Shown piece by piece: positions 24,090-35,990 of a stretch of DNA of 64,000 nucleotides. Every line of letters starts with the position of its first letter. Position 1 is the first letter of the stretch. A model generated the notes under the pieces. It searched no databases, was not told where the DNA came from, and worked only from the letters and a program-made list of their open reading frames with translations. This DNA is from Amia ocellicauda (lineage: Eukaryota; Chordata; Actinopteri; Amiiformes; Amiidae), in NCBI RefSeq assembly GCF_036373705.1, contig NC_089856.1:9945001-10009000 (forward strand), given 5' to 3'. The translations under genes were made by a program, and so were the position numbers.

Positions 24090-24600
24090 AGCTTGAATAA
24101 ATTTAAATTGTGTATTCTCCTCCCAGGCAATTGGTAGTCTGCTCTGCAAGACACAAGGGGCTTTAGCTGCAAAAGAGACCATTGTGGCAACAAACCTGTT
24201 CCCAGATGTATGTGCCACAATCTGCCTCTTCAACAGTCTTTTCCCATCCACTGTCGGCAATGTCAGGCCTGATTTTTTCTAATTCCAATGAAATGCCATC
24301 CTCCCTCCCCAACACATCCCACAAAAAAGAAAAGTCAAAACACCTGGTGGAAATACAGCAGGGCAGTTTTTGACTGAACAGGCAGATCTGTCTGCAAAAA
24401 AGGACAATGATGCTGTAAACCCTCATAGAAACCAACGAATGGTGACAACAAAAGAGGGAAGAAAGCTGTCTCAAAGCTGTGCCGAGGGATGGGAGAAGAG
24501 AATGAGGGGAAATGAACTGCTTAAAGAAATTAAAGCTGTCTCTGCAAAACAAGACAGAATTATTGAACTGTTAGAAACAATCGTGGAAAAGCAGTGATAT
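24090..24600 (+). pseudogene. Possible relic of a transposon accessory protein
   Basis: A frame at 24370-24597 ends NELLKEIKAVSAKQDRIIEL plus LETIVEKQ and a stop: a charged, helical, coiled-coil-like tail similar in style to the end of Myb/SANT-type proteins of Harbinger elements. The upstream 270 bp are open in a neighbouring frame but show no domain I recognise. No terminal repeats were found. Low confidence. Confidence 0.3.
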
Positions 24601-25009
24601 TATTTATTTGTATTGGCTGGGGAGGATTATTTTTCTTTCTAACTCAAGGTTTCATTTTGCATGCTTTGTTCCATGAATAAAACAAGAATATTACAATGTC
24701 TGCCAGTTTTACACAACTATTTTCAATGATTATACACAATCCTCTGTCCTCTGTGTATCTCCTACACAGCAACAGTTTGCAGCAATTGCATTTCTCTTGG
24801 CAATTGCATCCTGATCATGTGCTGGAAACTCTGGTTCCACATCCACATGTTCCTGAGGCATGTCAAATAATAGGAGACACCAATGGGAGAAGAAGGTAAT
24901 GGTAATGGTAATGGGAGGGTTCTTACTAAGGTATTCCTCATACTTGTTCCACTACTATTTCTTCTGATGATCACTCTTTATTCTCCGAACATCCTTTTCT
25001 ATCCCCAGA

Positions 25010-26066
25010 TTGTGAACTCTATGTGGAGGGCTCCCAGTTACACCATGAGGGCTTCCATCGGACAGGCTGGGCAGTTGTGTCAAGTGCTGGAGACGTACTT
25101 GTGGCTGGCGCCCTGCCTGGACACTGCTCGGCACAGATGGCTGAATTTGGTTGCGCTCACAGAAGCGAGTCGTTTGGGAGTGGGCAAAACTGTTAACACC
25201 TATACCGATAGCCATTACGCTCTTGGCATCCTGCCTCCCCTGATCATCACAGAGTGTGGCGCCACCCTGACACTTCTGCTACCATAGCACCATCCTGCAC
25301 TCGTTCTACTCTCCTAGATCTGTATCATGGCATTGGCCACACTGGACGTGCAGCCATGATTTCACAGCTCTCTCGAACGTGGTGGTGGCCCGGCCTGGGC
25401 CGCGATGTTGCTATCCACTGTCAAAGGTGTCTCCCGTTAACCCAGGTAAACCTATCAAGGTTCGTCAAGCTCACCAGCCACGGCCTCGTGGGTGCTGGGA
25501 ACATCTGCAAATTGACTTCACTGGTCCTCTTCCTAAGTGTCATGGTAAGTCTTATTGCCTCGTCATTATCGATCACTTCACCAAATGGGTGGAGGCTTTT
25601 CTGTGCCGTGATTGCTCTGCTACCACAGCCGCCCATCTTTTGGCCGCTGAGGTTGCTCCCCAATGGGGCGTTCCCCGTCAGCTAGATTCAGATCAGGGTA
25701 CCCATTTCACTGGCAGGATTATGAAACTCATGTGTCAGTTCTTGGGGGTTAAACAATGTTTCCATATCCCCTACTATCCCCAAAGTAGTGGTTTGGTGGA
25801 GAAAAAGCCTTTCAGTTAAGGAAAGCCTTGCTAAGGTCCTGCTCACTACCGGCAAAGGTTGGACGGTAGCTCTTCCTGCTGTTTTGTATAAGCTCCGTGC
25901 TTCTCCTTCCCATCAGATGCATCTCTCCCCTTATGAACTTATGACAGGGCGGGCCATGCAACTTCCCGCTGATCTTTGGGGCCCTATTGACTCTTCTGCC
26001 CCGTTTAAAGACTACCTTAAAGACTATGCTCGTGCCCTCTCTACTCACCTTTCTTCCCTTCTTTGA
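25010..26066 (+). pseudogene. ERV pol relic: RNase H end and integrase
   Basis: The RNase H C-terminal part is split between frames, with the recognisable segment GKTVNTYTDSHYALGILP at about 25180-25235. The integrase zinc-binding domain follows in another frame (LYHGIGHTGRA with the His pair, CQRC with the Cys pair, about 25320-25430). The catalytic core is in a third frame: DFTGPLP (first Asp), DHFTKWVEAF, DSDQGTHFTG (second Asp) and HIPYYPQSSGLVE (Glu), about 25510-25805. A C-terminal segment with SPYELMTGR, typical of gamma-type integrases, is in a further frame (to 26066). All catalytic residues can be seen, but at least three frameshifts and a stop separate them, so no protein can be made. 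Confidence 0.85.
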
Positions 26067-26395
26067 GATGCTCAGGAATAACAGTGTATTCGAGATTTAG
26101 AATCATCTCTTTCTTCTTCTCCCACCCTCCCTGTCCCTGGGAGCCTTGTTATGGTTTGCTCTCTTCCTCCGTGCCCAGGTTTGCGCCCCGGGGGGGGGGG
26201 GGGGGGTGGCTGGAAACACTGGTCTCAAGTAAAGCTATATGAAAAGAATGATAACCCTATCTCTTCTTCCCACAGACCTGCAACCAGTGCCGACCTGAAA
26301 CATATAACCACTTCTTCTTAATTTCAGATGTGTGCCGACCTGAGGTATATAACCACTTCCTTTTAAAATTTCAGGTGTTCTATTTTTATACCTAG

Positions 26396-27658
26396 GTGTC
26401 GTCCTATGGCTGTCCACATCGGACAGTCAAACCAACAGCACGTCTTCCACAGATGATCTTGATCTACATGATAGACACAGTTCACAGGATGAACTCCTTC
26501 TATCAGATCACTGCAGCATATGGACAAGCATTAAATGTGTCAAAATGTGGGATGTGTATGTATGTACCTGCAGCGGTTGACAGTGGTGCCCCATTAATAG
26601 CACAACCTGTTGAGTGTGGCTTTACGCGGGTCATGACAGCATTTGGTGGACCTAGAGACAATCTTACCAACGCCACCGGATGTAAAACCACAAGAAATTC
26701 AACTTGGCCCGTCCGCTAACCAAAACTAGGACCGATACGGGGAGACGGTACACCCCTAAAGAGGAGAAGTACTCACTGAAGCTATTCTCTCCCCTCTGAT
26801 ACCTGTATATGTCAGAATGCTTCCCTTAAGTGGATGCTAGGTTTTAGCAATTGTTCTATCAATGGCATCCTAGGTCCTCGTAATCTGTCCCACATAACCT
26901 TCGAGAACAGCTTCCACCCATGTACCACATCTCATAGCCACACGGTGCCCTTTTATGTATCCATCCCTGCCACCAATGGCACATGTTGGATTTGTGGCCT
27001 CAGAGCCTATTGGGTCCTTCCAGCAAATTTCATAGGTTGTTGCTATTTGGGATATGTATATCCTGCCTTACACAATGTTTCAATGCTCCCAGGCATCCCT
27101 GTCAGCCACCTGCATGTTTCTACAAGAGAAATTTATGAACATACTAGATTTTTTATGTTTTTGTTTCCTAATGTCGGTGTTGCTCGAAATACTAAAGAAG
27201 TGCGCTTGGTTTCATCTGTATTGGAATCTGTTGCTAATAATACTGCTGCAGCACTGTCTAATATCACTACCGAAATGGTGGCTATACGCACTGTTGCCCT
27301 CCAGAATCACATGGCCCTCAATGATCTACTTGCTGCACAATGGGGAACGTCTGCTATTATAGGCAAACAATGTTGTACATACATCCCTGATTCCCCCAAA
27401 CATAGTTACGACTTAGCAGATCATATACAGAAGGTAGCTCAAAAACTCTGGGACTCTGTCATGTCATTTGTTGTTTATATTGTAGTACTCCTCATCTGTA
27501 GCTATATTGTTATTCAATGTAGTCTGTGTGCCTGTTTCGAAAAGCCTCTGATACCCTTTTCCCTGTCTCCTCTGCTTTGGCCCGACCACTGTCCAGCACC
27601 CCTGGGAATTACAAGGACATGGCTCCTTTTCTTTAATTGCTTAACACTTACAACATGA
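26396..27658 (+). pseudogene. ERV envelope relic
   Basis: One frame is open from 26396 to 26719 and again from 26834 to 27658, interrupted by stops between. The surface-unit part has paired cysteines (CGMC, later CWIC) and several N-glycosylation sites. The transmembrane unit shows a heptad-like region (ALSNITTEMVAIRTVALQ), then an immunosuppressive-like stretch QNHMALNDLLAAQWG and a membrane anchor (VYIVVLLICSYIVI) with a short cytoplasmic tail. In the gamma-type CX6CC motif the first Cys is replaced by Ser (S-AIIGKQ-CC). That change, if not a late mutation, would remove the covalent link between subunits. No intact start or signal peptide is seen. Confidence 0.8.
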
Positions 27659-27839
27659 CTAGTGTCGCATCCCAGCCCATATAATAACATGTATTACTTG
27701 CCTTGAATACATATGGAGCTGTGGAGTTGCGGCTAGTCTGTAAAAGGCGTGCCAAGCTCATGATTTTCTGTTTCGGCTTCCTGCTCTCTTGTTCGCTCGC
27801 TTTGCCGACAGGAGGGTCTGAAGAGGCTGGGGCTCAAAG

Positions 27840-28363
27840 GGTGAAATAGTTTTGAGTGCTAAAAATCCTCCATATTGAGGAATGTAAGTTGAGGAATGCT
27901 ATGTGACTAACTCTGTCCTTGTCTATACTTAATGTTGTCTGTACTTGACGTTCTTAATATAAATAGGACAAACAAGTATCCAGAATGTCTGTTGTTTCTC
28001 TCTGTGGTTCTCAAGAGAAACTGTCAAAATACTCTCTGACTGCTCCTCGTGGTATGTGTTATGATAATGGACATAACTCCCTGTCTGCCCAGCAACAAGA
28101 TCTGTAATGCTGTAATATGTCCTAAAGAGACTGATATGTCAGAGGAGATTGGAAGAGAGTCCGTCTCGTCATGTACTATATCATATAAAAATGTGTGTGT
28201 GTGGAAAGTGCTTTGAGAAACTGCTTCCATAGAGACTGCCTCCATGGGTATTTTTCTCCCGAGCTGCTTGTATGCAAAATAAACTTCTATCTTCACATAC
28301 TTCTGGTTCATCAATCTGACTTATTGGGATAAATCCATAAGATCCATAAGAGTGGATTCGACA
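27840..28363 (+). repeat. 3' LTR of the ERV
   Basis: TATA-like TATAAAA at 28184-28190, poly(A) signal AATAAA at 28278-28283, and a terminus ATTCGACA at 28363, in the order U3-R-U5. The LTR start is not resolved and the value given is approximate. A short GT run sits just after the TATA box. Confidence 0.6.
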
Positions 28364-28364
28364 G

Positions 28365-28593
28365 TGTTAACTGATGACTTAAATTTAAGTTTGGGAAAAG
28401 TATGGAAATCCTGTTGTCCAAATAATGTATACTAAAGTTGACTGTCAACTGTACAGTCAGCATGTTTGCTTCATACACAGGGTTCCCGTCCTCAGTTACG
28501 CGCACTGCAGTAGGGGAACCTCAGCGATTTTATATTAATAATCATGAGGTACCAGGAGTCAAGTCTGTGCCCCTTAAGTCTACGGGTTATACG

Positions 28594-28632
<39 letters not shown>

Positions 28633-29930
28633 GGAGCTAGTGGAACTTTACCACAACCAAATAATGGTAGATGTCCGGGTATGTAATTTCAATAAGCCTT
28701 TTATTTAAAGTTACTAGAGAATCTTAATCTAATATTTTTATCAAGTGGATTGGATAGTGTGTTTTTACCAATGATTAATTATTAAGATAGTGATTTCTCT
28801 CTGACCATGGTAAATGTGAGAAATAACTGCTAAACTGGTATATTTTTTTCTGTGCAATGTTGTAGGATGGGAAAGGCATAAACAATACTTATTGTTTAAT
28901 TAAAGATGTTAATTTATTCTTTGCACATTAGTTTTTGATTTATTGATTAGAATTGTACAATATTTGTCAAAATACTCTATAAACATGCACTTCTTTAACA
29001 GAAAGCGGTTACAGATTTGCCTTGAAATCTTAAGAAACAGTTTGGAAGAAGTCTGGAAAAAGTCTTGAATTTGTCTATGAGAAAAGGCCAAGAACCCTGG
29101 TTGTTGACTACATGTGTTTTCGTGGACGTGTTATTCCTTGCTAGTCGTGATTCATTTTGAACTAAAATGGGAATAGGGATTAATTGTGTAGGCTGTAGTG
29201 TATAGGGCCACATTGTGACGAATGAATACATTAATACAGACGTGCAAACTACACATCCTGTGCTATAAGGCTATGGCTGTGAACTGGCTTGTGCAGAAAT
29301 AGCTGCCTCTCCCTGACTCTCTTTCCTCACCCTCGGGACACACAGAAGGTCACAACTCTACACCCTCAAACCCACGGAGATGTACAGGGGAACAGCTTCT
29401 CTGTCAGACAGTCTCTTTCATAGTCAGTGCTGAGCTGTGACCCATTTCTTAGGAGCAGGGCGGTATTTGGCCCATCAGTACCGGGTGGCCCATTTTGTAC
29501 TGAATTAGAAGAATATTATAGATTTCAGAAAAGTTATTTATCCTATTTCAGCTTAAAAGAACCCAGTCCAAACCATTTTTTAATATAGCTGTTTTATGTA
29601 GTTATTTATTTATTATGTTTGTGTTGACTAATAAAAAACTGATTCCTGTAAGGAGTTTAAAATGAACTGGAAACACCTACATAATGTATTAAATCTGTCA
29701 GTGCCTTTGTGAAAGTTTGGAATAAAACACAACACTTATTTGCAAACACTGTCCTTGCTTTCATTTAGTTTAAAAAATACATTATTTATTATTAATTTAT
29801 TTCTTTGATGTGCCACGTCTTTGAGATCCAGGTGGGCTCCTCAGTTTTCATTGATCTGTGTTGTGAGTTAATGAACAGAAGCACTAATTTGTTTTTCCAC
29901 TCAGTTTGTTTTCAGCAGGAGTCTGATTGT
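28365..29930. other. Gene-free stretch
   Basis: Includes a GTT microsatellite at about 28592-28631. No exon or transposon is supported in the rest. Confidence 0.4.
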
Positions 29931-30107
29931 ACAGTGGTCTTCAGGTTGCTGTCAGTGTGTCAGGGCAGGAATTTGTTTTAAACTGTAATATATCTACACC
30001 TGTACACCTGTGAGCTGAGCTCTGGCTGCAGAAGTGGCAGCAGCTCTTACTCACAAGCCATCTCTGCTTTGGTTTCACTCTTTCTTCTCTTCGTTTCCCA
30101 GAACGTC

Positions 30108-30163
30108 TTCTGTGCCAGTTGTGTTCACCAGAAGGCAAGATGGAGGACATGAAAGTGCATGAG
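30108..30163 (+). other. Weak exon-like block
   Basis: A pyrimidine-rich acceptor (CTTCGTTTCCCAG) precedes about 60 bases open in one frame (RLLCQLCSPEGKMEDMKVHE) and ending GAG at a GTAACT. No neighbouring exon or homologue is recognised, and the block continues directly into repeat-like sequence (ATTTCCACTGGCAGAAACG). Probably chance. Confidence 0.15.
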
Positions 30164-30169
30164 GTAACT

Positions 30170-30510
30170 AATGCCCCATTTCCACTGGCAGAAACGTTCG
30201 GCCCCGGACGCTTCAACGTTTGTTTCCAGTGGCTTAAGCATGGACGCGTCCCGGTTTTGTGGATGGTTAACTATCAGCTGCCAGATGTGGCCATAAGTGT
30301 CCGTCACCCCACTAAGGAAATACTTCTTTTTCAGAAGAAGAGATGTGTGCTTGACTTGGAAGAGATCAGCCACATTAGGAAGATATAATCTCAAGTGCCG
30401 TGTGTGTTTTATTATAGCACCATGGAGTGAAATCCATGTACAGAAATAATTATGCTTACAGTTAATAGCCCAGTGTATTAACTTGCCAAACATGGATTTC
30501 ACAGGACCCC
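30170..30510. other. MITE-like sequence, boundaries unclear
   Basis: CCCCATTTCCACTGGCAGAA is a start seen in some hAT MITEs. Near 30424 TGGAGTGAAATCCATG and near 30488 CATGGATTTCACA are inverted. I could not find matching termini or a target duplication. The 89-codon frame across it is not convincing. Confidence 0.3.
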
Positions 30511-30619
30511 GGTGCAGTGCCGTGACTAGTTAAAAACAAACTGAAGGATAATAATCGGAGTGGTAGCAGCTGATTTTATTAATATTTTATGAACAACTGG
30601 ACAGTGTTTCAGGCTGTTG

Positions 30620-30685
30620 TGCTGTGGATGCTGTATAACTGCTGTTATACAGCTGTTATAACAGCTGTTATACAGTTGTATAACA
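30620..30685. repeat. Palindromic GCTGTTATACAGCTGTTATA cluster
   Basis: Overlapping short palindromes of GCTGTTATA/TATAACAGC over about 65 bp, able to form several alternative hairpins. Likely low-complexity expansion. Confidence 0.7.
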
Positions 30686-32291
30686 GCTGCGCAGAGACAA
30701 TCAGTATGAAGGCCAACATGATTTAGTTAACGTGTGCCCATTTACAAGTTAAATAAATGAATGAATAAATAAATACAGCAAATCTAGGATTCCCTCTAAA
30801 ACACTAAGGACTGGTTTAATAAATGCATCCATAAGTCCATAAATGCCATGACTGAAACGTGCACACTTTAGTTAAATTAACCTGCTATATTATAGCTGCT
30901 GTTAATTACTATATTATTAATCGTGAAACTTGTGTATTTTGTTTCAACTGTAACTTGCCCTGGTTAAAGACATCTGCTTAGTAAATTAAAAATAATACAG
31001 CAATTGCAGTTACAAATCTGTAGAAAGAGTAATAAGTTAAGTAGGGCTGCAACAAACAACTATTTTGATAATCGATGCATCTGTCGATTACTACTTCGAT
31101 TAATAGATGAATTGGATCAACATAATTCCAGCATTAAATGCAAGTATTTTATTAAAGTTTTTAGTTTTTCCTCATCTTGCGTAATGCTCTCTTTAAAACA
31201 TTGAGATGGCAGCTATAAAACCAATAGAAAACGTATGCGCACAAAATAAAGGGCTTTATTGTATATAGTGTATATATTAACAGGTGTTTTTACATTGATC
31301 TAAAAACACAAAGCTGTTTTACTCTTCAGTTTGAAAGGTGCTAAACCCTTTTTTAATAAATAATGAAAAGTAAACATTAAATTCAGTGTTTACAGGCTTT
31401 TCTACATCAAATAGCGTCCACGGCAGTCCAATACATTTTCCTGAAATGAGAGACGATACGAGTATGCATAGTAGCACAATATGTACATTTACATGCACAC
31501 TGGATGATGCATACGATCACAACTTGCGTGAAAAGAGAAATACACGAGTGTGTTCATATTCCCTTTCCCACCTCGCACACTGACTGTGAAACGAGTGCGA
31601 TTAGATCTAATTTCATGTGCGTTAACAATTACATCGGACAATGAAACACGAGAGGAAGACGTGAACTGGTGGAAAAGCTCATCTGCGTGTCTAACCACGA
31701 ATAACTACAACAGAGCAAATAAATATAGAGCAACAATATATGACAAGTTATCCATGAGCCGGGCAGGAGAGGTACTGACTGTCTGATGTAGCTAGAATTG
31801 TAAAGTGGTGAAGCACAGATAAACAACAACACATTAAAAGTAAAATATTATTTTAATAGTAAAATAGTTGAAACATGCACTCTGCTTTTGTGTCTTTTTT
31901 GTGTCAAACAGAAGTATTTACAAGTTGCCACAGAGAGAGACAGGAGAGTACAGGTGAGAGGTAGCCATCTTGTTGTTTGACTAGTTTCAGACCAGTCTTA
32001 GCATTGCTCATTTTGTTTTAAGTTTGCCTTAATTGACGTTAGCATTGTCTGTATTGAAGTCAATTCAGTTCAGCTGCTGAGTTGGTGAAAGTAAACGGGT
32101 TGTAGAAGGGAGATTTTGTCTAGGACAGGCAGGAATTCTGTTGCAGGAGAAGCCAGGTGGGGCCAGTTAGGTGTGAATTGGGGGTAGGTAGACAAAAGCT
32201 ACTTAAAGCAGCTGACAAAAGTTAGGCAGTTGACTAACAGCAGGAACCAAGAGACGTATATAAAAAATAAAAAAAAGTAACATTTAGAAGC

Positions 32292-33262
32292 ATGTGGCCA
32301 CTACAGTGTCAGGTTTGCAGAATGATTGCCTTCCTGGATGAACTCATCCAAGAAGACTTAATTTGTGAATGTTGTCGGCAGGTTGAAATCCTGGAGATCA
32401 AGGTTGGTGATCTTGAGGCTCAGCTTGTCGATCTGCGCTGTATTAGGGATATAGAAGAATTGGTCAATCAGCCCATGAGAGAGATGGTGTGCACGCCAAA
32501 ACCTAGGAAAGTTGAGACCTTAGAGCAGGACAGCGTAGAGAACTGCTGGGTTACAGTAGGTCGTAACCGCAGAAAAGGGCGTGCACAACCCCTAGAGACA
32601 CCCCAAGAGCTAGAATTGCCCAACAGGTTCCAACTGCTGGACACCGAGCTGGACAGTGATAGCTCAGAGGGTGATGGGGGGCAGTTGAGCACCAGAGCAC
32701 CATGGTACCCACTCCCCCCCAGAAGAAGGAGATAGTTATAGTAGGAGACTCAATTCTTAGAGGTGTAAATCACACAGTGTGTTCTAGTGACAAGGAGACC
32801 CACATGGTATCTTGCCTGCCTGGTGCTCAGGTTGCAGATCTCCCTAAACTAGTAGACGGTCTACTGGCCAAAGCCGGGGGGAATCCACTGGTCATGGTCC
32901 ACATTGGAACCAATGACATAGGAAAAGGTAGGACAGAGGTTCTGCAAGACAAATTGAAAGAGTTAGGAACAAAACTAAAGAGCAGAACCTCCACGGTAGT
33001 TTTCTCTGAAATACTTCCGGTACCACGTGCCAGGCCAGGGAGACAGGCAGAGATTAGAAAGTTTAACACGTGGTTGAAAGCTTGGTGTAGGGAAAAGGGG
33101 TTTAGGTTTATGGAGCATTGGTCTTTCTTCTGGGATAGATGGGACCTGTACAAACTGGACGGTCTACATCTAAACAGAAGGGGGACTAATGCATTGGGAG
33201 AGCGTATGTGCAGTGAAATTGAGAATCATTTAACTAGGAACCAGGGGGGCAGGGAGCTCTGA
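32292..33262 (+). pseudogene. LINE ORF1 (zinc/coiled-coil head plus SGNH esterase), frameshifted
   Basis: Frame one (32292-32735) starts MWPLQCQVC with a CxxC...CECC arrangement, continues through a short coiled-coil-like helix and an acidic stretch, and ends in a basic run. Frame two (32702-33262) starts near VPTPPQKKEIVIVGDSILRG, the GDS block of SGNH hydrolases, followed by HIGTNDIGKG (GTND block) and LDGLHLNRRG (Asp-His block). The two overlap by about 34 bp and one frameshift joins them. Esterase ORF1s are known in CR1 and L2 LINEs and are thought to act in particle or membrane association. Confidence 0.8.
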
Positions 33263-33329
33263 CAATGGGAGATGTTCCACTAAGGAAAGAAAACCAAGGG
33301 AAACTGCTAATAGGAAAGTCCTGAAATGT

Positions 33330-35990
33330 TTGTACCTCAATGCCAGGAGTATAAGGAACAAGATGTCAGACTTGGAAGCCACAGTGCTGGCGTGTGACTA
33401 TGATGTTGTAGGAGTGACAGAAACATGGCTTGGCTTACAGAAAATGATGGAGATGAATACAAGTTGGAAGGATACACACAGTTTAGGAGAGACAGGCAAA
33501 ATCGAAGAAGGGGTGGGGTAGCATTATATGTGAAAAATGACATTGAGGCAGAAGAACTTGTATTAGATCCCAGTAACGGAACAGAATCTTTATGGGTGAA
33601 ACTTTTAAACAAGAGATCTGGAGGATTAGCAGTAGGAGTGTGTTACAGGCCACCCAACTCAGATATTCAGAAAGATGCTGCATTGTACAGTGTAATCAGG
33701 ACTGCATGTAGCAAGGATGTGGCTGTTATAATGGGGGATTTCAATTTCCCAAACTTAGACTGGGAAAGCCCGGTTGGGACTACAGAAGCAGAAATAGAAA
33801 TGGTTCAGATGGTAAATGACTGCTTTCTAACTCAATTTGTCAGGGAACCAACCAGAGAGAGCACGTGTATTGACTTGATCTTTTCAAATGACCAAGATAG
33901 AGTCAGGGGGACAGTAGTTAGAGAACCAATAGCAAATTGTGATCACAATATGGTTAGTTTTGAGGCATTCTTTCAAAAAACAAGGTCCAAGTCTAAAACA
34001 ATGGTCTACAATTTTAGAAAAGCAAACCTTGAAGGTATGAGGCGTCACTTAGAAGAGTTAGACTGGAGCACACTGGATACAGATTCAGTTGAAAATGGAT
34101 GGGTATATTTTAAGAATATACTACTTGAGGCTCAGGAGCAATTTGTACCAAAACTTGGCAAATTGAGGAACAAAAAACAGTGGCCAAAATGGTTGAATAG
34201 AGGTATGCAAAAAAAATATAAAGAGGAAGAAAATGTTGTATAGCGCATACAAAAGGGATGGTGACGAAACAAAATACATAGAATATGTTGAGCTGCAAAG
34301 ATATCTTAAGAAAGGGATCAGGAAAGCAAAGAGGGAAATAGAAAGAAACGTAGCTCTTGGAGCTAAAACTAATGCAAAGAGCTTTTTTCAAAATTACAAC
34401 AGCAAGCGGTCAATAAAGGAGGAGGTGAAACAGATAAAGGGCAAAAATTGAGGTATCTTGGAAAAATAAAAAACAGATGACATGCCACAGGTTGACAATC
34501 AGTCCAGTCAAATCCTAAGAGAGATCAGGATAAATGAGGAGGAGGTACTAAAACTAGCAGAATTAAAAACAAACAAATCACCTGGGCCAGATGGGATATT
34601 TCCAACAGTACTTAAAGAAATGAGGGAAATTATTTATAGGCCGCTAACTCAATTATTCCAAATGACATTTAGAACAGGGGATGTGCCAACTGACTGGAAG
34701 ACAGCAAATGTCACACCAATCCACAAGAAAGGGGACAAAACTGAGCCAGGAAATTACAGACCAATCAGTCTCACCTCCATCACTTGTAAAATGTTGGAAA
34801 AAATGATTAGACAGAAAATAGAGCAGCATCTTAATGAAAACCATATTCTTGGAGATAGTCAACATGGGTTTAGACGAGGCAGATCATGTCTTACTAATTT
34901 ATTAGAATTTTTTGAACATGCAACTGCAGCTGTAGATCATGTGAAAGCATATGATATGATATACTTAGATTTTCAGAAAGCTTTTGATAAAGTTCCACAC
35001 CAAAGACTGATCCTCAAATTGGAAGCTGTAGGCATTCAGGGTAATGTAAGTAGATGGATTATGAACTGGTTGATGTCTAGGAAACAGAGGGTGTCGATTA
35101 GAGGAGTCACTTCTAACTGGAGTGAGGTTGTTAGTGGAGTTCCACAGGGATCAGTACTAGGGCCTTTGCTTTTTCTAATCTATATTAATGATCTGGACTC
35201 TGGGATAGTTAGCAAACTTGTCAAATTTGCAGATGATACTAAAATAGGTGACTCAGCAGATACAATCTTGGCAGCACAGGCTATTCAGAGGGACTTAGAT
35301 ATTATTCAGTTCTGGGCCGACACCTGGCAGATGAAATTCAATGTGGACAAGTGCAAGGTAATACATGCAGGTAACAAAAATGTCCACTATAATTACACTA
35401 TGGGAGGAATAGAACTAGATGAAGTAACACAAGAGAAAGACCTAGGAGTCTATGTGGACTCCTCACTTTCTCCATCCAAACAATGTGGGGAAGCAATAAA
35501 AAAGGCAAACAGGATGTTATGGTATATTGTCAAAAGTGTAGAATTGAGAACAAGGGCAGTGATGTTCAGACTGTACAATGCACTAGTTAGAGCTCATCTG
35601 GATACTGTGTGCAGTTCTGGGCTCCACACTTCAAGAAAGATATCGCTGCTCTAGAGGCAGTTCAGAGGAGAGCAACCAGACTTATTCCAGGTCTGAAGGG
35701 AATGTGCTACTGAGAGACTGAGGAACTGAACCTTTTCACCCTGGAACAGAAGAGACTACGTGGTGACTAGATCCAAGTCTTCAAAATCATGAAAGGCATC
35801 GACCACATCAAACCAGATGAGCTTTTCCAGATCAGCAGGGACACACGCACCCGGGGACACAAATGGAAATTGAGCTTCAAGGCATTCAAAACGGAAAACA
35901 AGAGGCACTTATTCACACAGAGAGTCGTCACAATCTGGAATAAACTCCCCAGCGATGTGGTAGAAGCTGAAAGTTTGGGAACATTTTAAA
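33330..35990 (+). pseudogene. LINE ORF2 (AP endonuclease plus reverse transcriptase), broken
   Basis: The endonuclease starts LNARSIRNKMSDLEA and shifts frame after the VVGVTETWL block (about 33425). It continues with GVALYVKND, VCYRPPNS, GDFNFPNLDW and the CDHNMVSF ending. After another shift at 34240 a linker (to 34451) ends in a stop, just where the copy at 13.2 kb has extra sequence, so a short deletion happened here. The reverse transcriptase (34482-35654) has SPGPDGIFPTVLK, YRPISLTS, YLDFQKAFDKVPH, SGVPQGSVLGPLLFLIYIND and the catalytic FADDTK. A further frameshift at 35650 separates the C-terminal part (35789-35989). The RT catalytic box itself is intact. Confidence 0.88.

Larger units (their letters stand above)
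24990..28363 (+). mobile_element. Decayed endogenous retrovirus (gammaretrovirus-like), 3' half
   Basis: Order RNase H, integrase, env, 3' LTR, all on the plus strand and all broken. No gag, protease or reverse transcriptase is visible and I found no 5' LTR, so the left half is deleted. A run of about 16 G at 26190-26206 lies between integrase and env. Details are given in the separate entries. Confidence 0.85.
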
